This document shows, piece by piece, positions 27,527 through 36,218 of a stretch of 64,000 nucleotides of DNA. This stretch comes from Leucobacter viscericola (lineage in GTDB: Bacteria > Actinomycetota > Actinomycetes > Actinomycetales > Microbacteriaceae). The stretch lies in the NCBI RefSeq assembly GCF_011299575.1, contig NZ_CP049863.1, positions 3,472,001-3,536,000 of the forward strand. Direction: 5' to 3'. Made by a program: the position numbers and the translations under genes. The number at the start of each line of letters is the position of its first letter. The first letter of the stretch is position 1. The notes beneath the pieces were generated by a model. It made no database searches. It worked only from the letters and a program-made list of their open reading frames with translations, and had not been told where the DNA came from.

Positions 27527-27578
27527 CCACACACCCCAACACGGGGATACTCTTTCGGGGTGTTCTGGTGGGGTGTGG
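27527..27578 (+). other. Hairpin in the 23S-5S spacer
   Basis: CCACACACCCCA pairs imperfectly with TGGGGTGTGG, with an inner GGGG/C-rich loop. Probably a processing stem between 23S and 5S. Confidence 0.45.
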
Positions 27579-27592
27579 GACATGTCAATAGA

Positions 27593-27712
27593 GTTACGGT
27601 GGTTATAGCGTCAGGGAAACGCCCGGTCACATTCCGAACCCGGAAGCTAAGACTGACAGCGCCGATGGTACTGCGAGGGGGACCTCGTGGGAGAGTAGGA
27701 CACCGCCGGACA
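27593..27712 (+). rRNA. rrf: 5S ribosomal RNA
   Basis: About 120 bases from GTTACGGTGGTTATAGCG to the end of the closing helix; the internal CCGAACCCGGAAGCTAAG and GGGAGAGTAGGACACCGCC blocks are typical. Confidence 0.96.
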
Positions 27713-27720
27713 ACTTTTAG

Positions 27721-27777
27721 AAAGGGCTCCCTCGGAGCGACGATCTGTGATGATCGTCAATCCGAGAGGGGCCCTTT
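27721..27777 (+). terminator. rRNA operon terminator
   Basis: Long stem (AAAGGGCTCCCTCGGA with TCCGAGAGGGGCCCTTT) with a second GACGATC/GATCGTC hairpin nested in its loop, 8 bases after 5S and followed by a T-rich tail. Confidence 0.85.
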
Positions 27778-27876
27778 CGCATTTTAGGGGGCATTGCAAG
27801 CCCAGAGTTTGGGTGCCCAGTTTCCGATAAGCTTTGCTTTGGGAACCAAACGACGACCGAGTGGAAGAGGCCGCCT

Positions 27877-30786
27877 ATGGGTGTGATGACGAGCACACTG
27901 CTCGCGCTTGCACTCATCTCCCTTCTTACCCACCCGATTGTTCAGAGGTTCGGGCGCAAGACGTTTATTGGCCTAGCCGTCGCAATGGCAGGGGCCTTTA
28001 CTGCGCTGTTCATCGCGGTTGCACCCGTGTTCTCCGGCGAAGTGATCACCGAATCGTTCGAGTGGATCCCGCAGCTGAACATGACGCTCAGCTTCCGTCT
28101 CGACGCGATTTCCGCTCTCTTCGCGCTGCTCGTAACCGGCGCGGGCGCGCTGATCCTGCTCTACTGCGCCTACTACTTTGAAGAGGGCGAAGCCGGGCTC
28201 GCTCGATTTGCCGCGGTCTTCATGGGCTTCGCGGTCGCCATGCTCGGGCTTGTGCTCGCGGACGACGTCTACCTGCTCTTTATCTTCTGGGAGGGAACGA
28301 CGATCCTGTCGTTCCTGTTGATTGGTCACGTGACGAAACTGCGAACCGCAAACGCTGCGGCGCTCCAGGCGTTGATGGTGACCACCTTCGGTGGCCTCGC
28401 GATGCTCGTGGGGTTTGTGCTGCTTTCGCAGGCCGCCGGCACCACTCTGCTTTCTGAAATCGTCGCCAATCCTCCGCAGGGTGCACTCGGCACGGTCGCT
28501 GTCTACCTGGTGCTGGCCGGTGCTCTCTCAAAGTCAGCGATCTTCCCCTTCCACCTGTGGCTTCCGGGCGCTATGGCAGCGCCCACCCCGGTGAGCGCTT
28601 ACCTGCACGCGGCCGCGATGGTCAAGGCGGGGGTGTACCTCATCGCTCGTATCAGCCCCGGATTTGGGGATGTTGTGGGGTATCGCGAGACACTCGTGAT
28701 TCTCGGCGCAATCACCATGCTGAATGGCGGGATCCGCGCGCTCAAACAGTTCGACATTAAGCTCATCGTCGCTCACGGCACGGTGAGCCAGCTAGGGCTG
28801 CTGGTGATGGTGTTTGGTTTGGCAGACCCTCGAGCTGCGTTCGCAGGGCTCGCACTGCTCTTTGCTCACGCCGTCGCCAAGGCGCCGCTCTTCTTGTCTG
28901 TTGGTATCATCGATCACGCCACCGGCACTCGTGACCTGCGCAAGCTCTCGGGACTGGGACGAAGGATGCCAGTGCTCTTTGTGGTGACTGCCTTGGCTGC
29001 AGCGTCGATGGCAGGCTTGCCTCCTCTGGTAGGTTTCGTCGCAAAAGAATCCGCGTTCACCGAGATGTTGAGCATAGGAACAGACAGCCCGCTCGCGCTC
29101 TTTGCGTTTACGGTTGCCGTGCTCGGTAGCATCTTGACGGTCGCGTACATGGGACGCTTTCTCTGGGGAGCTTTCTCGCGAAAGGCCAACACCGAAACCT
29201 GCACGGTGATTCACTCTCCCGGTCGCGCGATCCTGATCGCCCCGATGGCGTTTGCAGCGGTTGCGCTGCTCGCCGGGCTGTTCGCGGGCGCGATTGATCC
29301 CTTTATGCAGGCTGCGATCGCGCCGCAACTTGAGGGTGCGACAGACGGCCACGCAATCGAGCACCTCGCTCTGTGGCACGGGCTGACTCCCGCACTGGGC
29401 GCCTCCGCTCTGGTCATCGTTCTGGGGCTTCTGCTGGCCAAGTTCTGCTCGCGAACCACGGCGGTTTTCCGAACGGTGCCCGAGCGGTTCTCCGCCTCAC
29501 ACGTGTACTGGTTGATTACGCAGTGGCTCGACGTTGTTGCGGTGCGGTTGACCTCACTTACACAGCGCGGATCCCTCCCGTTTTATCTTTCGGTGATCTT
29601 GATCGTTGTGGTGGGCACCCTCGGGGGAACGCTCATTGCCACGGATCAGTGGCCCGAATCGTTTGAACTCATCACTTCGCCCGTGCAGATCCCGATCGCG
29701 ATCGTGATGGTGGTCGCCGCGATTTTCTCGCTGCGCGCCCGCACCAGGTTCCAGTCCGTCGTGCTTGTCGGTGTGACCGGCTACGGCATGGCCGCAATCT
29801 TTGCGATGTCGGGCGCCCCCGACCTCGCGCTGACTCAGGCTCTCGTCGAGACCGTCACGCTGATCGCGTTTGTGCTCGTGATCCGTCGTTTGCCGCAGCG
29901 TCTTGGCTCCTCTTCAACGCGGCGTGTGCGCTGGATCAGGATCATTATTGGTGCCTCGGTCGGTCTGACGATCGGTGCGCTCGCCCTTGTGGCCCTGGGC
30001 TCCCGAGTTGCCGATCCCATTTCGCTGCAGTTGCCCGAGCTCGCCTACAGCGGCGGCCACGGCAGCAATGTGGTGAACGTGATGCTGGTCGATATTCGAG
30101 GCTGGGACACCATGGGTGAGCTCTCTGTGATCCTCGCGGCGGCCACGGGCGTCGCCTCGCTCGTGTTCTTGAACACTCGCGAAGACAACCGACCCAAGCT
30201 CAGTCGCAGCGCCGCTCGCACTCAGGCACGTGAGCACCTCCTGCGGGTGGTGGACCCGAACGACCCAATGCGCCGCATTAGCTGGTTGCTTGCGGGCCGT
30301 CACCTTGACCCGGCACGGCGCTCGATCATGCTCGAGGTTGTGGTGAGACTGCTCTTCCACGCGCTCATTATTCTGTCGATCTTCCTGTTGCTTGCCGGTC
30401 ACAATGGCCCAGGCGGCGGGTTTGCGGGTGGACTCGTTGCCGGGCTCGCGCTCGTTGCGCGGTACCTTGCGGGAGGTCGCCACGAGCTGGGTGCCACCGT
30501 GCCGCTAGACGCGGGACGGATCCTCGGGGCAGGCCTTGCCCTCGCCGTTACGATGGCGTTTGTACCGATGTTCTTTGGGCAGGCCGCTCTTGCCTCTTCG
30601 TGGGTCGACGTCGACCTCGGCATCTTCGGCACACTTCCCTTTGTCACCTCAACGCTGTTTGACGTTGGTGTGTACCTCGTGGTGTTTGGTCTCATTCTCG
30701 ACGTGCTGCGCAGCCTTGGTGCTGAGATTGACGAACACGAGGAGAACGAGGCTTCAATGACCGAGGAGGAGGTGGAATCCCGATGA
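27877..30786 (+). CDS. mnhA: Mrp Na+/H+ antiporter subunit A fused with subunit B
   Basis: 969 residues. The N-terminal two thirds is the MrpA/NuoL-like proton channel (FWEGTTILSFLLIGH, KSAIFPFHLWLPGAMAAPTPVSAYLHAA); the C-terminal part contains a MrpB-like domain (LLAGHNGPGGGFAGGLVAGLAL), so there is no separate B gene. The complex exports Na+ (and often Li+ or K+) in exchange for H+ and helps pH and salt tolerance. ATG 27877 follows GAAGAGG. It overlaps mnhC as ATGA at 30783-30786. First gene of a tightly overlapping operon, starting about 100 bases after the rRNA terminator, so it must have its own promoter. Confidence 0.95.
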   Translation: MGVMTSTLLALALISLLTHPIVQRFGRKTFIGLAVAMAGAFTALFIAVAPVFSGEVITESFEWIPQLNMTLSFRLDAISALFALLVTGAGALILLYCAYYFEEGEAGLARFAAVFMGFAVAMLGLVLADDVYLLFIFWEGTTILSFLLIGHVTKLRTANAAALQALMVTTFGGLAMLVGFVLLSQAAGTTLLSEIVANPPQGALGTVAVYLVLAGALSKSAIFPFHLWLPGAMAAPTPVSAYLHAAAMVKAGVYLIARISPGFGDVVGYRETLVILGAITMLNGGIRALKQFDIKLIVAHGTVSQLGLLVMVFGLADPRAAFAGLALLFAHAVAKAPLFLSVGIIDHATGTRDLRKLSGLGRRMPVLFVVTALAAASMAGLPPLVGFVAKESAFTEMLSIGTDSPLALFAFTVAVLGSILTVAYMGRFLWGAFSRKANTETCTVIHSPGRAILIAPMAFAAVALLAGLFAGAIDPFMQAAIAPQLEGATDGHAIEHLALWHGLTPALGASALVIVLGLLLAKFCSRTTAVFRTVPERFSASHVYWLITQWLDVVAVRLTSLTQRGSLPFYLSVILIVVVGTLGGTLIATDQWPESFELITSPVQIPIAIVMVVAAIFSLRARTRFQSVVLVGVTGYGMAAIFAMSGAPDLALTQALVETVTLIAFVLVIRRLPQRLGSSSTRRVRWIRIIIGASVGLTIGALALVALGSRVADPISLQLPELAYSGGHGSNVVNVMLVDIRGWDTMGELSVILAAATGVASLVFLNTREDNRPKLSRSAARTQAREHLLRVVDPNDPMRRISWLLAGRHLDPARRSIMLEVVVRLLFHALIILSIFLLLAGHNGPGGGFAGGLVAGLALVARYLAGGRHELGATVPLDAGRILGAGLALAVTMAFVPMFFGQAALASSWVDVDLGIFGTLPFVTSTLFDVGVYLVVFGLILDVLRSLGAEIDEHEENEASMTEEEVESR

Positions 30787-31325
30787 CAACAATGCCCCTG
30801 GTGCTGGTCGTGCTCATGGCCGTGATGTACACGTGCGGGATCTACCTCATGCTCGACCGCACTCTGACGCGTTTGCTGCTCGGGTTTTTGCTGGTCGGCA
30901 ACGCAACAAACCTGCTTATTTTTCTCATGTCAGGATCCTTCGGCGCGGCTCCTATCGTCGGTGAGGCGGCGCCTGAAGACATGAGCGACCCGCTTCCGCA
31001 GGCGTTTATTCTTACCGCCATCGTGATCACATTTGGTGTCAGCGCCTTTTTCTTGGCGCTCATATACCGCTCGTGGCGATTGGCGCAGGATCGGGATGAC
31101 ACCGTGCGAGATGACGAGACCGATCTTGAGCTGGCTACGGCGGACGAACTGTCCGTCGACGAGGTTACCGACGAGGATCTCGCGGAGACCCCTGAGTTCT
31201 CCGACGACGATTCCGATGACGACACTGACACCAACACTGGCACCGACGCCGCTTCAGGCGACAGCAGCCATCGTGTGCCCGCCGAGACCACCGAGACCAC
31301 CGCAGAGGGGAGTGAACAGCGATGA
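30783..31325 (+). CDS. mnhC: Mrp antiporter subunit C with long acidic tail
   Basis: 180 residues; the NuoK-like three-helix core takes about 110 (GFLLVGNATNLLIFL). The rest is an acidic, Asp/Glu/Thr-rich cytoplasmic tail of about 70 residues that is not part of the core family. Overlaps both neighbours (ATGA at each end). It forms part of the membrane arm with subunits A and D. Confidence 0.93.
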   Translation: MTTMPLVLVVLMAVMYTCGIYLMLDRTLTRLLLGFLLVGNATNLLIFLMSGSFGAAPIVGEAAPEDMSDPLPQAFILTAIVITFGVSAFFLALIYRSWRLAQDRDDTVRDDETDLELATADELSVDEVTDEDLAETPEFSDDDSDDDTDTNTGTDAASGDSSHRVPAETTETTAEGSEQR

Positions 31326-33046
31326 CCGTTCTCGTGCCGTTTGTTGTGCTGCTCCCGTTGATTGGCGCGGCGCTCGCACTCGCCGTGCCTGGAAGGCGCC
31401 GCCTCCAGCAGGGGATCACCCTGGTCGCGCTCGGCGGTGTTGTTGCCCTTGGCGGCATCCTGATGTTTGTTGTGAACACTCAGGGCACCCTGGTCATGGA
31501 AGTGGGCGGGTGGGCCGCGCCATTCGGTATCGCCTTGGTGGTGGATCGCGTCTCTGCCCTGATGGTTACGGTTTCGGCCGTGGTGCTGCTCGCGGTGTTC
31601 ATCTTCTCAACGGGTCAGCGCCTCGCCGACGGCGACGAGGATGCCCCGGTTTCGATCTATTACCCAACGTATTTGGTGCTGGGCGCCGGGGTGTTCAACG
31701 CGTTTATCGCGGGTGATCTCTTTAACCTCTACGTGGGGTTCGAGATCCTTCTCGTGGCGAGCTACGTGTTGATCACCCTCGGTGGCACCGCGCAGCGCAT
31801 TCGAGCCGGTGTGACCTACGTTGTGGTCTCTCTCGTGTCGTCAGTGCTGTTTCTCGCCGCGATCGCGATGATCTATGGGGCGACCGGAACCGTCAACATG
31901 GCGCACTTGACCGTGAGGATCGCCGAGCTTCCGTCCGAGGTCCAGTTACTGCTGAACCTCATGCTGCTCATTGCGTTCGGGATCAAGGCCGCCGTCTTCC
32001 CGCTCTCTTTTTGGTTGCCCGACTCGTACCCGACTGCCCCGGCGCCGGTAACGGCGGTGTTTGCGGGCCTGCTGACAAAGGTCGGCGTGTACGCCATTAT
32101 TCGGACTCAAACGCAGCTCTTCCCGGACTCCAGCGTCGACAAGCTCCTGCTTGTGGTGGCGGGGCTCACGCTATTAATTGGGATATTGGGGGCGGTCTCG
32201 CAACTCGATATCAAGCGTCTGCTCTCCTTCACCCTCATCAGCCACATCGGCTACATGATCTTCGGCATTAGCATGGCGAATGCCGCGGGGTTCGCAGCCA
32301 CGATCTACTACATCACCCACCACATCATCGTGCAGACGACGCTCTTCCTCGCGGTGGGTCTGCTCGAGCGTAAGGGGGGCACCACATCCCTCTCGGGTCT
32401 CGGCGGAATGCTCAAGACGGCGCCCGTTATCGCGGTGCTCTTTTTCATTCCAATGCTCAACCTCGGCGGCATTCCTCCCTTCTCCGGGTTTATCGGCAAG
32501 GTTGGACTCTTTACCGTCGCCGCCGAGCTCGCAACACCCGGCGCTTACTGGTTGATCGGGATCGGCGCGCTCGTGTCTTTGCTCACGCTGTACGCGCTCG
32601 CGCGCGCCTGGGTGCTGGCATTCTGGCGGCAACGCCCGAAGGCACTGGGAGAGAGCGGGCGGGATCGCGCGACCGCGCTTGAAACTGGCCCGATCCCAAC
32701 CACGGGCTCGACGCCTGCGGCCGCAACCGAGGCGCTTCGGCTGCGTGAGCGTGAGGAAGCGCTCTTCGAGAGGCTCCACGATGCGCCTGATGCCCAACCT
32801 CAGCAGGAACGTAAGACGATTCCGCGGCTGATGGTCGGCGCCACGGCAGGCATGGTATTGGTCAGTATTGCACTCACTGTGTTCGCGGGACCCCTCTACG
32901 ATTACGCTTGGAAGGCGGGGCAAGATCTCGCCCAGCCGGGCAAACTGGTTGAACGAGTGCTGGGCAACTCCCCGAATGAACTCGGCGGAGGCAGCGGGAC
33001 GACTGAACCAAGTGGCTCAGGCGACTCGGAAGGAGGAGGACATTGA
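31322..33046 (+). CDS. mnhD: Mrp antiporter subunit D
   Basis: 574 residues, longer than the usual ~500. NuoN/NuoM-like: FNLYVGFEILLVASYVLI, KAAVFPLSFWLPDSYPTAPAP, LLSFTLISHIGYMIFG. Residues from about 440 form a polar loop (Ala/Glu/Arg rich), then a further helix and a Gly/Ser-rich tail, which look like lineage additions. ATG 31322 overlaps the mnhC stop. The second antiporter-like channel of the complex. Confidence 0.95.
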   Translation: MTVLVPFVVLLPLIGAALALAVPGRRRLQQGITLVALGGVVALGGILMFVVNTQGTLVMEVGGWAAPFGIALVVDRVSALMVTVSAVVLLAVFIFSTGQRLADGDEDAPVSIYYPTYLVLGAGVFNAFIAGDLFNLYVGFEILLVASYVLITLGGTAQRIRAGVTYVVVSLVSSVLFLAAIAMIYGATGTVNMAHLTVRIAELPSEVQLLLNLMLLIAFGIKAAVFPLSFWLPDSYPTAPAPVTAVFAGLLTKVGVYAIIRTQTQLFPDSSVDKLLLVVAGLTLLIGILGAVSQLDIKRLLSFTLISHIGYMIFGISMANAAGFAATIYYITHHIIVQTTLFLAVGLLERKGGTTSLSGLGGMLKTAPVIAVLFFIPMLNLGGIPPFSGFIGKVGLFTVAAELATPGAYWLIGIGALVSLLTLYALARAWVLAFWRQRPKALGESGRDRATALETGPIPTTGSTPAAATEALRLREREEALFERLHDAPDAQPQQERKTIPRLMVGATAGMVLVSIALTVFAGPLYDYAWKAGQDLAQPGKLVERVLGNSPNELGGGSGTTEPSGSGDSEGGGH

Positions 33047-33609
33047 GCGATCAAAACACTCCTGCGCTTCCCACCGCTCGCCGCATCGAGTGGGGTGTCC
33101 GGCTGCACGAGCTTCCACTTCTCATCGGACTCGTACTGCTGTGGATGATGCTGTGGCAGACCCTCTCCCTGCTGTCGCTTGTGAGTGGGTTTATCGTCGC
33201 TTTTTCCGTGATGCGCCTGTTTTATCTTCCGCCGGTCGAACTCGCCGGTCGGTTTAACGTGTGGTGGGCAGCCCGCTACCTCGGCTTTTTCCTGTGGCAG
33301 CTCGCAGTGGCTTCTTGTCAGGTCGCCTTGCTGGCGGTGCGCCCCGGACCGCCGCCCAAGACCTCGATTATTGCGGTAAAGCTGCGCACCCGTTCCGACT
33401 TCATCCTGACCATGGTTGGTCTGACGACATCTCTCATACCGGGATCGCTCGTGGCAGACATCGATCGTTTTGAGTCAACGCTGTACCTGCACGTCTTGAA
33501 CACCCCGACCCAAAAGGAAATCACCAAAATGCGACGGGAGACGCTGTACATTGAGCGTCTTCTGGTGATGGCAGTCGGGTCACGTGAAGAGATGCGGGTG
33601 CTGCGATGA
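33043..33609 (+). CDS. mnhE: Mrp antiporter subunit E
   Basis: 188 residues. Has the MnhE helices and the conserved stretch TMVGLTTSLIPGSLVADID, then HVLNTPTQKEI. Start is TTG 33043, favoured by AAGGAGGAGG just upstream; it overlaps the mnhD stop. Confidence 0.92.
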   Translation: MSDQNTPALPTARRIEWGVRLHELPLLIGLVLLWMMLWQTLSLLSLVSGFIVAFSVMRLFYLPPVELAGRFNVWWAARYLGFFLWQLAVASCQVALLAVRPGPPPKTSIIAVKLRTRSDFILTMVGLTTSLIPGSLVADIDRFESTLYLHVLNTPTQKEITKMRRETLYIERLLVMAVGSREEMRVLR

Positions 33610-33929
33610 CGATGTTCTCGACGGCTTTGCTCATCGCGGCAGGGATCGGGCTGACCGCAACCGCGCTCATGGCTCTGGTGCGTATTGTGCGTGGTCCAAC
33701 GATCCTTGATCGTATGGTGGCCTCCGACGTGCTGCTGACAACACTCATGCTGGCGGTTGGCACAGACATGGTCGTGCGGCACCACACCGCGAGTATTCCG
33801 CTGATGACAGTGATCGCAGCGACCGCAACATTTGCGACGATCGTGGTGGCCCGTTTCGTGAAGCGCCGCGCGGCGTTGCAGGCCGAAACCGAAGCGGTGG
33901 CGGACTCGGGGGAGGCGACCCATGTTTGA
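33606..33929 (+). CDS. mnhF: Mrp antiporter subunit F
   Basis: 107 residues, three membrane helices, family motif RIVRGPTILDRMVASDVL. ATG overlaps the mnhE stop (ATGA). Confidence 0.93.
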   Translation: MTMFSTALLIAAGIGLTATALMALVRIVRGPTILDRMVASDVLLTTLMLAVGTDMVVRHHTASIPLMTVIAATATFATIVVARFVKRRAALQAETEAVADSGEATHV

Positions 33930-34284
33930 GCAGATCCTCGACCTCGCCGCAGTGGTGTGTGTGGTTCTTGCCGCCCTGCTTTCGGTAGCCGCTGGCGTCG
34001 GACTGCTCAGGTTTCCTGACGCGCTGAGCCGACTGCACGCCGCCACAAAACCGCAGATCTTCGGTCTGCTGCTGGTAATCGCAGCGATCGCACTTGATCA
34101 GCGCTCGATTGCGACACTTCTCGGCCTGATCCCGGTGTTTGTGTTCCAATCGCTCACGGCACCGATCGCGGCCCATATGGTGGGCCGCGCGGCGTACCGT
34201 ACAGGCCAGCTCGACTCAGAGACGCTTATTCTGGACGAGCTTGGCCCGGCGATCGAGCGCAGTGACAACGACATGACGCGGTAG
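33922..34284 (+). CDS. mnhG: Mrp antiporter subunit G
   Basis: 120 residues, three helices, family motif GLLRFPDALSRLHAATKPQ. ATG 33922 overlaps the mnhF stop. Last gene of the six-gene operon; the next gene is on the other strand 6 bases away, leaving almost no room for a terminator. Confidence 0.93.
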   Translation: MFEQILDLAAVVCVVLAALLSVAAGVGLLRFPDALSRLHAATKPQIFGLLLVIAAIALDQRSIATLLGLIPVFVFQSLTAPIAAHMVGRAAYRTGQLDSETLILDELGPAIERSDNDMTR

Positions 34285-34289
34285 GGCAG

Positions 34290-36218
34290 CTACAGCTGCG
34301 CGACGATCTCGTCTGCTCTTTCGGGCTGGCCGGTCTGGCGCAGCAGATCGATGAGCTCGCTCGCTGCGTTTGTGCGCTCCTCGCGCCGCTGCGCCACAGT
34401 GAAGCCTTCGAACGCCGACTCCAGCGACCACAGCGCCTCCGTGGTCTGCCCGTTTTCGAGCTGGACCTTGCCCGCGAGCCAGAAGGCGTGTGCGGCGTCG
34501 GCGATCCTGCCAAGCTGCGCAAACTCCTCGCCGGCTGTTGTCGCCTCTGCTGCTGCTTGCTCAAGGCCTAGGCCACTGGGCCGTTGCCCGGGAGCCGCCG
34601 CAGCGAGGGAGCGGGCGAACGTGTCACGAAGCGAGGCACGTTCGAGCAGCCATTCGGCCCGGCGACGCTCGGCGAGATCCTCACTGAGTCCATCGGTGTT
34701 GAACTCCCCAAGTTTCTGAAGCTCTTCCCGCGTGACGTTGAGCAGGGTCTCCGGATCGTTCATGCGCGCGGCGACGGGAGTCCACGCGGTAAGAACTGCT
34801 GAGAGGGTGCCTGCATCGCCGCCTCCGGTGCGCAGCCGCGAGACTGCGGCCGCGAAGAACCGGTGAGAGGCTTCTTCCTCGCCAGCAATTGATGCGCACT
34901 GCGCGGCCTCGGCGAAGGCGAAGCCGGAGCGCTCGAGCCATCCCTCGGCCTCCAGCAGTTTTGCGGCTTCGGCATAGGCTGGAACAGCGGTGCCGTAGTC
35001 TCCTCGGCCGGCGAGTTCTTCGGCCTGAGCGAGAAGAACGTCGTGGGCGCTTGACGGGGCAACGGTGCTGTCTGACTCGGTTTGTCTGACTGACGGTCCG
35101 GCGGCGGAGGAGATCTCCTCAGAAATGTCAGGTGTGTCGAGCGAAGGATCTGCCAGTAGCTTCTCCACTCGGGTTGCGGCGAGAGCACGATTGATTGACC
35201 GCTCGTACATGTCGTTGCCGTTGCGCGCGTCGAGATCCCGAGCCAGGCGCTGCGCGGCCGCGAGCACCCATGCCTGGAGCCCAGCGACCGTGCTCCACTC
35301 GGGCTCGCGGAACCCTGTTGGCAGGTCACCACGATCAAGGTTCGCCGACAAACCGGCGAGCACGCCGAGGTAGAACCGCAGGTGATATGCCGGGCTCTCA
35401 CCCTTAGTGAGAGCTTCGGGGTAGTCGTTGCGGAGCAACCGAAGTGCCTGTTCGAGGCGCCCTCCGCGGGCAAGGGTTTCGAAGCCGTAACCGCGAGCGG
35501 AGGCGAACTCGGTGGGACCGCCATCGTCGGTCGCGAGCGCACGCTTGTGCATGGTGAGCGCAAGCTCGGGATCACCGCTCAGCAGCGCAGCGAGGGCCAC
35601 CCCGTACCAGGTGCGAGTCGGCTCGATGTTGCACGAGCTGTCTTGGGTGAGACCGAGCGCCACAGCCTCATCGTAGCGCTCAGCCGCCGTGAAGTAGTCG
35701 ACCTGTTGCCCGATCGTGCAGGCTCGGCAATCTTCAAACTCGTCGCGCAGCCCCGTGATCCACTCCAGGCGGAACGCATCCGTGTCGGGGCGGCCGGCGT
35801 GCCAGGCCCAGCGAAAACGGCTCATTCGCACCGACGAAACGCCGTGCCCCGCGAGTTCGAAGCGGCGCTCCATGTCGTCGAGAAACGCGACGGCCTGGGC
35901 GAGCGAGATTTGCGGGTACTCGGCGAGATCGCCCGCCACCCACTTAAACTCCCAGAACAGGTTGCGCTCGTCACCCTCGTCGAAGAGCTCGGGGCTCTCG
36001 TCCCAGAGCCGCAGGATGCGCGCAAAGGCGGAGAACGACTTCACCCCCTGATCCGAGAAGCTGTATGACTCGACCAGATCGAGGAGCGCCTCTGCGAGCA
36101 GCTCCTTCGGACCCTCAGTCTCGATGCGGCGTGTGATCGCCTCGCTCGCTGCCGTGCGTGCAGTGCCGTAGGGCATGCGCCGAATGTCGTTGAGTTCGCG
36201 CTGTACTGTTGCGATCAC
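34290..36218 (-). CDS. Helical-repeat (TPR-like) protein in the HSP90 operon
   Basis: 642 residues, no signal peptide, no membrane segment. Composition and pattern (repeated A..LL.......A...Y..A.. units, strongest in residues about 400-640) suggest TPR-like helical repeats, a protein-binding scaffold. A C-x2-C pair occurs near residue 170. GTG 36218 overlaps the HSP90 stop by 4 bases, so it is translationally coupled. TPR proteins are classical HSP90 partners in eukaryotes; a co-chaperone role is inferred from context only. Confidence 0.65.
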   Translation of the reverse strand: MIATVQRELNDIRRMPYGTARTAASEAITRRIETEGPKELLAEALLDLVESYSFSDQGVKSFSAFARILRLWDESPELFDEGDERNLFWEFKWVAGDLAEYPQISLAQAVAFLDDMERRFELAGHGVSSVRMSRFRWAWHAGRPDTDAFRLEWITGLRDEFEDCRACTIGQQVDYFTAAERYDEAVALGLTQDSSCNIEPTRTWYGVALAALLSGDPELALTMHKRALATDDGGPTEFASARGYGFETLARGGRLEQALRLLRNDYPEALTKGESPAYHLRFYLGVLAGLSANLDRGDLPTGFREPEWSTVAGLQAWVLAAAQRLARDLDARNGNDMYERSINRALAATRVEKLLADPSLDTPDISEEISSAAGPSVRQTESDSTVAPSSAHDVLLAQAEELAGRGDYGTAVPAYAEAAKLLEAEGWLERSGFAFAEAAQCASIAGEEEASHRFFAAAVSRLRTGGGDAGTLSAVLTAWTPVAARMNDPETLLNVTREELQKLGEFNTDGLSEDLAERRRAEWLLERASLRDTFARSLAAAAPGQRPSGLGLEQAAAEATTAGEEFAQLGRIADAAHAFWLAGKVQLENGQTTEALWSLESAFEGFTVAQRREERTNAASELIDLLRQTGQPERADEIVAQL

